This document shows, in pieces, positions 49,802 to 59,473 of a stretch of DNA of 64,000 nucleotides. Source of the DNA: Mycoplasma testudineum. Lineage in GTDB: Bacteria; Bacillota_I; Bacilli_A; Mycoplasmatales; Metamycoplasmataceae. The position numbers and the translations under genes are program-made. The stretch lies in assembly GCF_002245785.1 (NCBI RefSeq), contig NZ_NNCE01000003.1:62001-126000 (forward strand). Reading direction: 5' to 3'. The notes under the pieces were generated by a model. The model was not told the DNA's origin, did no database searches, and saw only the letters and a program-made list of their open reading frames with translations. The stretch's first letter is position 1, and each line of letters begins with the position of its first letter.

Positions 49802-49829
49802 TTTCATATCCTTTCGATAATGTGTGGTT

Positions 49830-49862
49830 CTAGTGTTAAACTCTGGGTTTAACTCCCACTAG
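49830..49862 (-). promoter_or_regulatory. Probable L1-binding leader hairpin (autoregulation)
   Basis: On the minus strand CTAGTG, an unpaired GGAG, TTAAAC, a CCAGA loop, GTTTAA and CACTAG form two 6-bp helices separated by a one-sided purine bulge. L1 target sites on rRNA and mRNA are two short helices around an asymmetric purine-rich loop. It lies about 30 bases before the rplK start, where L1 autoregulation acts in other bacteria. Confidence 0.55.
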
Positions 49863-49982
49863 TTAGGGAGCATTTTAATAAAATGCCTTTAAATTTTACA
49901 ACAAAATCTAAAAAATAGGACTTTTATCCTCATATAAATATGCTTTGTTTAAATATTCAATTTTAGTGACTTTAAGTTAAAT

Positions 49983-50675
49983 TTAAACACTTTTTTCTGT
50001 CAAATTTTTTCAATTTTCCCCAAAATAATTTTGAAAATGCAACTCAATTTCATTGATTAATTTAAATTTGTGTCCTTGGTATTCATACTGGTTTGTTTCA
50101 AAAGTTACATGTGGAATTCAGCTCAATTTCGGATTTTCATTTGGATAGGAAATGGCCAAAAATCCTTCATATTCATCTTCATATAAATTATTTATTGCAG
50201 CTTTAATGTTGATTTGATGAATCAAACTACTGTTGATTTTGGCTAAAAATTTGTAGATAAAAAAATACCATGGAGCTTTTTCGTTATTTGAATTATAGTA
50301 GCCATATGTTGCTGACAATTTCCATATTAAGTTGCTGTAGTTTGAAATTTTTGTAATTTTAGTAGGAACTAAAATAAGTATGTTTAAATAAACATCTGTA
50401 GTTTTCCAATTGCCTTTATCAATCATCATTCTTGGCATCAATATTTGGTATTCGTTTGTGAATAAACTATCAATAAACTTATCAGGATGCAGCGATCGCA
50501 ATTTAAAATAATCGTCAATATTCATAAAAACATCAGCTACTTTTTGATTTTGCAAAACATTATCGTTTTTGTAAACTGATAGTGCAGTTTCTCTAGCTAA
50601 GGAATAAAAAAAATTGTTGGTTTCACAGATTTGAGTAAATGTATTTAAAAGTTGAATTAATTCGTTGTGTAACAT
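49983..50675 (-). CDS. LicD-like protein, degenerate
   Basis: 230 residues. The N-terminus (LLNTFTQICETNNFFYSLA, then VFMNIDDYFKLRS) follows the LicD pattern of helix, Y/W-hydrophobic strand, and an acidic loop before a conserved DY. The C-terminus YQGHKFKLINEIELHFQNYFG follows the usual ending before the tyrosine-glycine motif. The Asp-rich catalytic triplet (WDDDiD) reads NQKVADV, so phosphocholine transfer activity is doubtful. LicD proteins attach phosphocholine to surface sugars. The ATG at 50675 has no Shine-Dalgarno. Base composition is like its neighbours. Confidence 0.6.
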
Positions 50676-50789
50676 GTAAATATTTTAAAACTAAGTAAGC
50701 TAAAATTGTTAATTGATTTTGATAAAAAATTTAAAATCTATGTTTGTTAGTCTAATCTAAGTCTTATGTAAAAAAATCATAGTTTTTAA

Positions 50790-50795
50790 TATAAT
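50790..50795 (+). promoter_or_regulatory. -10 box of the P80-P60-HinT operon
   Basis: TATAAT, with AAGGGG (50809-50814) as Shine-Dalgarno before ATG 50820. No clear -35 box. Confidence 0.55.
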
Positions 50796-50819
50796 TATAG
50801 AAAAACTTAAGGGGTTGAT

Positions 50820-53081
50820 ATGGCCAAGTTCGATATGAAAAAATTAGATATTCGTAAAATTTTTAAAAAAAATAAAACAGATGAAAAAAAGAGGAACATT
50901 AAGTCTTGAATTGTTTTGGGTACTTTAGCTGGTGCAATTAGTCTAGGTGTAGGTATTCCTGTTGGTATTGTTAATAATACAGTAACTCAAACACCTGTTG
51001 AATCTGGTTCAAATACTTTAGTAACTTTTAAAGATGCAAATGGAAATATAAGAAGTTTTTCAATTGATGAAGTTTTTAATTTATCAAAAACAGCTGCTTC
51101 AAAAAATGAAGAGACTTTCAATAAATTTGCTCAAAGCACAATCGAATTAATGTACGAAGAAGAAAGAGTAATGTCTGAAACATTGCTTGCAGCTTTTCAA
51201 AAATCAACTTTAGAAACAAGTACATTGCCAACTGGTTTTTCAAAACTAACCCCATTAAGTGAAATAAAAGCATCACAGCAAGCAGTTATCGCTGAACAAA
51301 AATCTAATTTACAAAGACAATTTGGTTTTTCAAATTGACAAGCTCAATTTAATAATTTGTTAACTACTAATGAAACTTACGGTAAAACAGGAACTGAAGA
51401 AGGCGCCGTTAATTTTTTAGTTAAGCAAGCAATTAGTGCTGATGCAAATAGAAGATTTAATGCTTCAATTATTTCTTCTTTAAATGACAAAACATTAAAA
51501 GCAACTGTGAGTGAAAATATTACATTTACTGGTGATATTCCAAGCTTGGGAATTAAAGCTGGTGATACATATTTAAATAGTGGAGATAAAATTTTCCAAA
51601 ATTATTTTGTTAGTTCAGCTGATACGACAAGCGGTTTAACACAAGCAAGTGATAACAATAATGTCAATGCGGTTGTGGATACTACTCAAGTTGAAAATTC
51701 AAGAAGCACTAGAATATTTTCAACTACATCTTTTTTAAATTTTTTACCTTCTTCATTTAAAGGCAAATTTACTTCAGCTTCAGATTTAGTTTCACTGCAT
51801 TTAAAAAATAATTCAAATGCAATTTATCAAATTTCAAATTTCATTATACCAATTACTGCTGATGCTACAAATTTAAATGGTAACTGAACAATAACTAAAG
51901 CTAATTTTAAAAGCTTAGTTAATTATAGTTTTAGAAATAATCTTGCTAATTCATTACTTTCTGAAAATGGAATCTTAAAATATGCTGGCGCTAAATTATT
52001 TGATGAAACAATTAGTGAAGAAGCAAAAACTCAAATTGCAAATGATAATTTTTGATTAAACACTAGATCAAGTAATACCACAAAAACAAATCACGGTTTT
52101 TTAAGTTTTGGTCCAATTAACGACATTTATAATGCAATTAATACTTCAGCTTCAAGCACAAATATGGTTATGACATTAGCAATGGCAAAATCTATTTCAA
52201 CTAACCAAGATCTATTTTCAACATCAGTTATTGACCCAAATACAAATGCAAATTGAAATCCAATTTCAAGATTGTATAATGCTTTAATTGCTGATCAAAC
52301 TTTTTCACCTTTATTTAAAAAAGAAGATGGAAGTAATGTTGTTTTAGCAACTGATGTAACAAAAGATAATGTTGAATTACTAAATACAAATATGAATGAA
52401 AAAATTGACAACATATCAAGTGATGATTTCCAAGTAGCAATTAATAGAGTTTTAGATAATGCATTTTCAGTAGGACCAACTTTTAATACCGCAAATTCAA
52501 CATATCAAAGTACAGAAAACAATGCAAGAAAACTTTCATACTATGATGCAACTAATGATGTTTATATTGTTGTAAATGCAAGTGGAATTAATGTTGTAAA
52601 ACGAGATACAGTTAATACAGTTGCAGATTACCAAAAATACATTTTAAATGATTTATATGACAGCTTATTTACAAGTCAAAGTCAAAGATTTTCTTATGGT
52701 TCAATTACAGATTTAAATCAATATAATACTGATTCTTACAATATGAAAAACTTTGTTGAATTAAATAATATTAATGCAGATTCCATTACAAATCAAAGTG
52801 CTTTAGGTAATTACTATGTTGAAAAACTTTCATATCAAAGTGGTACTGTAAATGATGAAATAGCTAAAGTAATTGCTTATGCAAATAACACTATTTCAAC
52901 AAATAAATTAACTACATTAAAAACCTTAACCGGTGCAGCAAACGCGTTTGTAAGTTCAGCTTTTTCAAATAAAACTTATGTTGATTTTGCTATCTTAAAA
53001 ACACAAACTTCTGTTGTTGCACAAAAAGAATTTACTGAAAAAATTTATGAAGCACTTAAAGCTCAATTAGGACTAAATTAA
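50820..53081 (+). CDS. P80-like membrane protein of the HinT locus
   Basis: 753 residues. A basic N-terminus (about 38 residues, MAKFDMKKLDIRKIFKKNK) precedes one membrane helix (IVLGTLAGAISLGVGIPVGIV); the rest is extracellular, rich in Asn, Ser, Thr and Ala, with no Cys lipobox. Six or so Trp are TGA. A PrsA-like stretch (GFSNWQAQFNNLL) hints at a chaperone-like fold, but this is weak. Context decides the name: in Mycoplasma hominis and relatives, a P80 membrane protein, a P60 lipoprotein and the HIT protein HinT are encoded together and the first two form a surface complex. The P60-like gene starts 9 bases downstream. Confidence 0.75.
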
Positions 53082-53090
53082 GGAGTCAAT

Positions 53091-54395
53091 ATGAAAAAAT
53101 GAAAATTAGGTTTAGGTTTAAGTGTTCCTTTAATTACTGCAGTAGCAGCTGTTTCTTGTGGAACAGTAATTAATTCTCCTGAAAGACAATCACAAGAAAC
53201 TGAAATAGGTTCAAATGCAACTAAAGAAACACTTACTAAAATTTATAACCAGTCTATTTTAGGAAGCCTATATGGAGTTGATTTAGTTAATTTGGCAAAC
53301 GATTCTTATTTTAATGATCCAGCAAGTGAATTTTACAAAGATGTTGAAGCTGCTTGAAATTTTTATTATGCAGCTGAAACTTTAAATAATATTAATTGAT
53401 TTAATGAACAATTAGAAACTTGAAAAACAAACAGTTTTACAAGTTATGTTTTTAATAGTAAAAACGAATCAATTATTGTAACTACCCCAACAAATAGCGA
53501 TACTTGAAAAACATTATTTTTAAATTTTCAATCACCAATAAGAACAGTAATTGTAAACATGCTTTTAGTAAAAAAATATTTACTAGAACAAAGTTTAGAT
53601 AATGTTAAAAAAACATTAACTACATATGACACTATCTTAAGTGATACAACTCCAGAAACTGATACAACAAAAATTTTATATAAATCTATAACTGCTGATG
53701 ATGGAATGTTTTTCTTTACAAAATATTTAGTGAACGATAAAAAAATTGTTAACAAATGAAGTTATACTGGAACTCCAACATTAGCACAAGCTAATTCTGG
53801 AATCTTAACAACAGTAAATTCAGTTGATACTTATAATGCATTAGTAACAAATGCTGCTAACCAAATTAAAACAATGTCTAATGGTTTAAGTGTTAGTGGT
53901 TCTTCAACGGATGCTTTACAAAATTTATATTCATACACAGGTATTGCTGAACAAACTAGCCCTAGTCCAACTGGAGATCTTTCATGAGCAATAGCAGATT
54001 TAAAATTGCAAACAGAGATAAAAGAAGGCTTCCAAGATATTAATACTAATTTGCTTTATTCAGAACAAAAACTAAGTCAAAATGCTGCTTCAACTAATTC
54101 AAATTCAGATTTAACTACTGAAGTAATTGTTATGAGCGAAAAAGATGGAACATATAGTTTAAATGCAAATTATTTAATTAAAATAACACCTAATTTTGAT
54201 ACTGACAGTGAAAAGTTTACTTGAGCAACAACGCCTTGAAATACTTCAGATTCAAGAAGAACAATTGCTTTTTGATTAAATAGAATTGATACAACATTAA
54301 TAGCAACTGCTAGAACGCATTATAGAGCTTTAGGCTTTGAAATGGAAAGTCAAAATCGTTCAGCTGATGGTCACATTACAAACGGGAGTGTATAG
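53091..54395 (+). CDS. P60-like lipoprotein of the HinT locus
   Basis: 434 residues with a lipoprotein signal peptide: MKKWKLGLGLSVPLITAVAA then VSC, so the mature protein would be lipidated at Cys23. The surface-exposed part has many TGA Trp codons (about ten), and no enzyme motif is recognised. Identified mainly from its place between the P80-like gene (gap 9 bases, AAGGAG ribosome binding site) and hinT (gap 3 bases). Known P60/P80 pairs are membrane complexes thought to interact with cytosolic HinT. Confidence 0.78.
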
Positions 54396-54398
54396 ATT

Positions 54399-54719
54399 AT
54401 GAAAAAATCAATTTTTGAAATGATAATTGACCGTGAATTAGAATCTGAAATTATTTATGAAGATGATTTATTAATAGCTATTTTTGATAAATTTCCGCAT
54501 AACAAACATCACTTTTTAGTTATTCCTAAAAAGAAAACAGAAAATCTAAAAGATGCAGATAGTAAAACAATTTCTCTTGCATTTAATAAAGCTGTTGAAC
54601 TAGCAAATTTAATGAGAAGTCAAGGTAAATTTGAAGATTTCAAGGTGTTAGTAAATAATGGTCCTCTTGCTGGTCAAGAAATCTACCATTTACACATTCA
54701 CGTAATTCCGTATTACTAG
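54399..54719 (+). CDS. hinT: HIT family protein HinT
   Basis: 106 residues. The histidine triad HLHIHVI is at the C-terminus, with FPHNKHHFLVIPKKK and VNNGPLAGQEIYHLHIHVIP as the rest of the nucleotide-binding site. HinT hydrolyses adenosine phosphoramidates such as lysyl-AMP. Start supported by GGGAG 9 bases upstream, inside the end of the P60-like gene. Last gene of the operon. Confidence 0.93.
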   Translation: MKKSIFEMIIDRELESEIIYEDDLLIAIFDKFPHNKHHFLVIPKKKTENLKDADSKTISLAFNKAVELANLMRSQGKFEDFKVLVNNGPLAGQEIYHLHIHVIPYY

Positions 54720-54747
54720 TTTTATAGTAAAAACTAAATTTAATTGA

Positions 54748-54770
54748 GGATGACTTAGGTCATTTTTTCT
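54748..54770 (+). terminator. hinT operon terminator
   Basis: ATGAC, TTAG, GTCAT hairpin followed by a T-rich run, 29 bases after the hinT stop codon. Confidence 0.65.
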
Positions 54771-54799
54771 ATTTTTTCTTAAATTAACGAGAAAAAATC

Positions 54800-54805
54800 T
54801 ATAAT
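54800..54805 (+). promoter_or_regulatory. -10 box of the structured RNA
   Basis: TATAAT about 7 bases before the presumed start of the RNA. No good -35 box. Confidence 0.5.
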
Positions 54806-54811
54806 TAAGTA

Positions 54812-55010
54812 GCAAATAAGCAAATTTTAAATAAACCTATATGCGTGGTAGTTGTTTACTACCTAAGTATAACCAAGGGCCGTAGTCATCCGGGTTATAC
54901 TGAATTGTATAAGCAAGCGTTTTAGTAAGCTCAAGTAGGGACTATGAGACAACTAGTAACCAGTCTAGTTGAAAGTATATGGGAAAAGGGTGTTCCGATG
55001 CCCTTTTTTT
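54812..55010 (+). ncRNA. Structured RNA of about 200 nt, family not recognised
   Basis: The region has no ORF but several compensating helices. CCTATATGC (54836-54844) pairs with GTATATGGG (54974-54982), closing the element. Inside are a GGTAGT/ACTACC hairpin, AGTATAACC/GGTTATACT, and a CAACTAG/CTAGTTG hairpin. The loop of the second helix has GTAGTC, able to pair with GACTAT further on (a pseudoknot). A terminator ends it. It has locally higher GC than its surroundings. It does not contain the diagnostic sequences of RNase P RNA, SRP RNA, tmRNA or the common riboswitches (TPP, SAM, FMN, purine, lysine). It could be an independent sRNA or a riboswitch-like element. Confidence 0.6.
54984..55007 (+). 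terminator. Terminator of the structured RNA
   Basis: AAAAGGG and CCCTTTT form a stem with a UUCC-containing loop; the T run continues to 55010. Confidence 0.85.
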
Positions 55011-55079
55011 AATATAATTTCTATCCCTAAAACCAAAATACCTGTGAAAAATAAAATTTTCACTTTATAAAAAATAATT

Positions 55080-55085
55080 TATAAT
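55080..55085 (+). promoter_or_regulatory. -10 box of the leader ORF and permease
   Basis: TATAAT, with a strong AAGGAG at 55102-55107 before the leader ATG at 55112. Confidence 0.55.
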
Positions 55086-55111
55086 AAAGTAACTAAACAA
55101 AAGGAGTTAAC

Positions 55112-55195
55112 ATGGAAAATAATAATTACATTGTAAGTTTTTCAAGACTCTTTTCATTATCACGTAAATTTAAATCTTCTAAATCTATTGTTTAG
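55112..55195 (+). CDS. Leader peptide, 27 residues, Ser-rich
   Basis: Complete small ORF with the strongest kind of Shine-Dalgarno (AAGGAG, 5 bases from ATG). The peptide begins MENNNYIV and has seven Ser, mostly in the stretch from residue 9 to 25, with several Lys/Arg; the end is KSIV then TAG. It has no membrane helix. Its stop codon is 2 bases before a segment that can form an antiterminator, so its translation probably controls transcription of the permease. A free small peptide, for example a toxin, is the alternative. Confidence 0.55.
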   Translation: MENNNYIVSFSRLFSLSRKFKSSKSIV

Positions 55196-55197
55196 GG

Positions 55198-55260
55198 GAT
55201 GTTTTACTATATTGAATTTATTTAAAATATCGCCACAACAACAATAGTGGTGATATTTTT
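55198..55260 (+). promoter_or_regulatory. Attenuator: antiterminator and terminator hairpins
   Basis: GATGTTTTA (55198-55206) can pair with TAAAATATC (55223-55231), 9 bp with one G-U. The second segment is also the 5' arm of a 13-bp terminator AAAATATCGCCAC/GTGGTGATATTTT (55224-55259) followed by T. The two structures exclude each other. The permease starts at 55294 with no room for a good promoter after the terminator, so readthrough must supply it. Confidence 0.6.
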
Positions 55261-55293
55261 ATTTATTTGTTTATGTATTTAATTAGGAGTATT

Positions 55294-56892
55294 ATGAAAA
55301 AGAAAAAAACAATTAAAACTGCAGCTGATTTTAGTCAAAAACAAAAAATCAATTTTTTTTCCGCAATGATGATAGTAGTTGGTTCCTGTATCGGGGCTGG
55401 AATTTTTTTCAAATCAAAAGCAGTATTATCCAATGCAAATGGTTCGTTAATTTTGGCTTTAATAAGTTGAGCAATAGCTGCTTTTGCCGTTATTGCAATG
55501 GCTTTAGCATTAATTGAAATTGTAAGTGCAACAAAAAAAGATGATGATCTTTCCTTTATAGGTTGAAACAAATTATTTAATAGCGTTTGAATTTTTAAAG
55601 CTTCAAAAAATTTTATGCTCTATATTTATTTGCCATTAAATTTTTTTTACATGCCGCTTTATTTTATTCAAACAATTCAAGATGCAATTTGAAATTTTAG
55701 TGAAGGAAACAATTCGAGTGTCTTACTTGGTTTTAGTCATGAATGAATAGTTTGGATAATTATAGCTTTTGGGATTGGAATGTGATTTTTATTTACAGGT
55801 CTAAAAGCAAAAATCAGCGACTGACAAAATAAAATTATTTTAGTATTTAAATTTTTTCCTCTAGTTTTTGCTGCTCTAATCGGTTTTATCTTAATAGCAA
55901 CCGGAGTACAATCTAGCGCTCAGGCAGGAATTAGCGTTAATATAGAAGCGGGATTAACTCAAGGTGCTTCTTTAGCTTCCTTAACTCCTGGTTTAGGAAT
56001 GTTCATTGGAATAGCTGGTATCTTTTTTGCTTATGATGGTTTTTATGTTTCTGCTGGTATTCAATCAGAAATGAAAGAACCAGAAAGAACACCTAAAGCA
56101 ATATTATATGGATTAGGAATTGTTACAGTTGTATACGTAATTATTGCAATATCAATGTCGATTGTTGGAAATGGTTCAATTGGCGGACTTGAAGAACAAT
56201 TACAAAGTGCAGGTATGAGTGCAAAAGCTTCGTTCATTTTTATGGGAGTTATCAACTTATTAGTTGCTATTGGAATTTTAGGAATTATTAATGGTTTTGC
56301 AGTTTGAACACCAAGATACATGGAAGATTTAATTGCTGCAAATGAAATCCCGTTCATAAATAAAAAGAAATGAAAATTAAATAAACATTTGCCTTTATCA
56401 GGTTTAAAAATAACATTAATTTTAACCCTTCCTCTTTTTGTTATTTTTGCAATTATAGGTGCACTAGGTTATACAGATAGTTCTGGTTATGCTTTTTACG
56501 GTGCTCAAATGGATAATTTATATTCATTAGCAGATGATTTAAGTAATTGAACTTCAGTAATTGTATTTGGATTTATAGCAATAGCAATTTATGGAGCAAT
56601 TAGAAATAGAAAAACCCAGAAAGTTAAAGTTACAAAAAATAAATTTTTAATTCCTTTTGGTATTGTTTCAATAATTTTGGTTGGCCTTTCCATGTCAATT
56701 ACAGTAATAATTCCGATAATTGATTTATTTTTATTAACCGCGGTGCAAAATACATTTTTAACAAATGAACTTGTTGTTGGTAAATTCATTAAAGTATTTA
56801 TTTTGTTTATCTTTATTTTAGTGATGTTTGTACCAACAATAATTGAAAATTACTTTAGTAAAAAAACGAAATTAGCAACTGCAGAAATATAA
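55294..56892 (+). CDS. APC-family amino acid permease, leader-controlled
   Basis: 532 residues, 12 predicted membrane helices. GSCIGAGIFFKSKAVL is helix 1 with the substrate-binding GxGIF motif, and FFAYDGFYVSAGIQSEMKEP is the conserved loop region. It is a paralogue of the permease at 38198-39703. Trp codons are mostly TGA. AGGAG lies 4 bases before the ATG. The gene sits behind an apparent attenuator whose leader peptide is rich in serine; if that controls it, serine or a related amino acid is a natural candidate substrate, but this is inference. Confidence 0.88.
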
Positions 56893-56934
56893 ATTTTTTA
56901 AAATATAAAAAGAATAAAATCTTTCAATTTTCAA

Positions 56935-56980
56935 GCATAAAAAGTTATTGTGTAAATAATGCTTTTTATGCTTTTATTTT
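56935..56980 (+). terminator. Permease terminator
   Basis: GCATAAAAAG and CTTTTTATGC form a 10-bp stem with an inner TTATT/AATAA pairing, followed by TTTTATTTT. Confidence 0.85.
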
Positions 56981-57040
56981 AAGGGTAAATGTAACTCTAC
57001 AATTTATTTCATATTTTAATTAACTATATAAAATATGTTT

Positions 57041-59419
57041 ATGAGAAAAACAATATTTTTTTTAGGAAGCGCATTTATAGCCGCTCCTTTAGTTAGTTTA
57101 ACAGCAATAGCATGTTCACCAGGAAATGGTAGTGGTGAAAACGATAATCTATTAAATATTTTTACAAAAACTAAAGAACAAATAAACAATTATTTAACTA
57201 ATACTTACAACAATAAATCTTTAACAGTTAAAAATAATGATGTAATAAATGTTGCTAATAACGTTACTTTCGAAACAGATTGAAGTGCGGAAATCAAAGT
57301 TACAGAAATTAATAATACAAATAAAACTGTTGCTTTTAATGTCAAAATAAATCACAAATCACAATTATTTCAAAATGAAAATAATGATTATTCTTTAACT
57401 GTATCGTTTATTTCAGAAAATCCTAATCCAGTTGATCCAACACCAGATCCTAAGCCGGATCCCGCTCCTGAACCTAAGCCTACACCTAAGCCTACACCTG
57501 ATCCTACACCCGAACCAAAGCCAGAACCTAAACCTGAACCAAAACCGGATCCAAAACCTGAAGATAAAAAGCTGGAAGTCACAAATCAAGTTAAAACAAC
57601 AAATAGTTTTAGCTTCAATTTAGCAAATTATAATTTGCAGAAAACTTATAACATTAACTTAACTAAATTTAATGACACACAAGTAGTTCAGTCTGTTACA
57701 GTTCAAAATGATCAATTGTCTAGATCAATACAATTTGCTGATCTAACTCAAAATACAAAATATCAAATTGTGATATTAAATAATCAAGTTGAAATACTTA
57801 AATTTGATTTTACAACCCTGACTGAAAGCACACCTACAAATCCTGATACACCCGTTGATTTGTTTAAAGATTTTACAATTAATTTAACTGGTGTAGATTT
57901 TGCTAGTTCCTATTTTGAAAATAAAATTGGTGCAAATAATAAATTTAGAACTTCAAACTTAAATGGCAAAGTTATGAAAATTATTGCTAACTCTTTTGAT
58001 GATGTTTCTGGAGAAATAAATATTACTGTTGAATTAACTTCTAACGGTAAAACTGAATCAAAACAATTTTCGTTAATAGCATCATCTAAATTAGATGACC
58101 TCTATTTATCGAAAAGCTTAATGTTGACTTTAATTCAAAAAAATATGAAAGTTTTAGATGCAACTAAAATTCAAGAAGAATTAGCAAAGCGTAACAATGC
58201 AAGTGAAAGAGTAACTTACATTAATTCATTATTTAATATAGGTTTCGAAGTTAAAGAAAATGTTAGTTCGGCATTAATAAGTGGGACAAAATCACTATTA
58301 GATATTTCGGCAACTAAAGTAACTAAAAAATTGACAAACGAAACTAATTTACAAAATCAGTATATAAATTTCAATTACAAATTTAGTGTCCAAGCACAAA
58401 AATTAACATCTCAAAATCAGGATGTGATAACAAATACAATTGAAGCATCTTCTATATTAGAATTTAAAGTTGAAGATGCTGCTGAATTGATAATGAATAA
58501 TTTGAAATTAAAAGATTTAACAAATGTGAAATCTGTTTCTGATTTTTTCCCGAGCTATTACAAGCAACTAATAAAAGCACAGTATCAAAATGAGGGACAA
58601 ATTAATGGTGACATATCAACATATAAAAACGGTTCGGGACAAACTCAGCAATATGCTGGTATACCTTTAAATTTATTCGTTCAAGATGTAATTCAGGTAA
58701 ATGAAGCATTCCAAAATAAAAGTGGCGAACTAGATAGAACTAAATTTCCTTATCAAATATTTTTAGATGCAGAGAGTTTTAATGATGTAGATGATATTAA
58801 TGGTAGTGCTAGAATAAGATTTTCAATAAGAAACATAAACGATGATGATGGAGCTGTTATCAATAACATATTAGTTTACAAAGAGTTTGAAATTAATAAC
58901 TTTTTAAAATTAGGGAATGAACAAGAAAAAGATTTCCAATACAGTATGACCAGCAATACATCAAGTCCAATTGTTAGAAATCTTAACAGAACTTGAGGTA
59001 CAGTTTTGGATAAGGATTGAGATTCAGGAAAAGAAACAATTGAATTAAGTCAACTGGATCAAGATAGCAAAAAAGAAGTAGAAACAAGAGTTTTTAATTC
59101 TTTTGCGCTTTCATATTTGCAAAACTCAAACACATATATTATGAATATAACTAATGATCCAAAAATTTGACCATTTCCTCTTGAATTGCTGTCATGAAAA
59201 ATTGTATTAAATGGATTTAAATTTGATTTTAATCAAAAGATGCTAATAGTGAACTATGATATGGAACTAGAAGTAAATGGCGGCAGCAATCCTAAAATTG
59301 TTAAGCGAACAAATGTTTCAGTAAGTCAAAAAGTTAATAAAGAAACAGTTCAAGGAAAAAGTAAATATTCATTTGCTCTAGATGCGTCATTACCGAACAT
59401 AGTCAGAAATAATAACTAA
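57041..59419 (+). CDS. Surface lipoprotein with proline-rich linker
   Basis: 792 residues. Signal peptide MRKTIFFLGSAFIAAPLVS with LTAIAC, so lipidation is expected at that Cys. A small domain (to about residue 125) is followed by a 45-residue linker of PDPKP, PEPKP and PTPKP units, and then a larger domain rich in Asn, Ser and Thr. Start 57041 is preferred: TATAAA at 57027-57032 places transcription start near it. An in-frame ATG at 57035 would add two residues. No Shine-Dalgarno is seen. Function unknown; the gene is followed by a terminator. Confidence 0.82.
57425..57567 (+). repeat. Proline-rich linker coding repeats
   Basis: Dipeptide units xP with x mostly Asp, Glu, Lys or Thr. Codons for Pro and the acidic residues vary between copies, so the array is held by selection on the protein more than by recent slippage. 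Confidence 0.8.
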
Positions 59420-59439
59420 TAAATTTCATTGCATAAAAA

Positions 59440-59473
59440 AGTGCACCATTTTATTGTGGTGCGCTATTTTTTT
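59440..59473 (+). terminator. Terminator of the lipoprotein gene
   Basis: AGTGCACCA and TGGTGCGCT form a 9-bp stem with one G-U in plus-strand RNA, followed by seven T. On the minus strand the stem has one mismatch, so it may also help the convergent ATPase gene. Confidence 0.75.

Noticed and set aside
49868-49888. Terminator or attenuator in the rplK leader (GCATTTTATTAAAATGC)
   Set aside because: The palindrome is AT-only in its core and is not followed by a clean T run on the minus strand; it may be chance in AT-rich DNA.
54812-55010. RNase P RNA, SRP RNA, tmRNA or 6S RNA
   Set aside because: The conserved sequences of RNase P (GAGGAAAGTCC), SRP RNA (GGAAGGAAGCAGC-type loop) and tmRNA are absent, and the multi-hairpin junction is unlike the single long rod of 6S RNA. 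A covariance search would still be decisive.
57388-57582. Glycine-rich GSG-repeat protein on the minus strand
   Set aside because: It is the antisense of the PDPKP-type linker of the plus-strand lipoprotein; a proline-rich array always gives a Gly-rich shadow.
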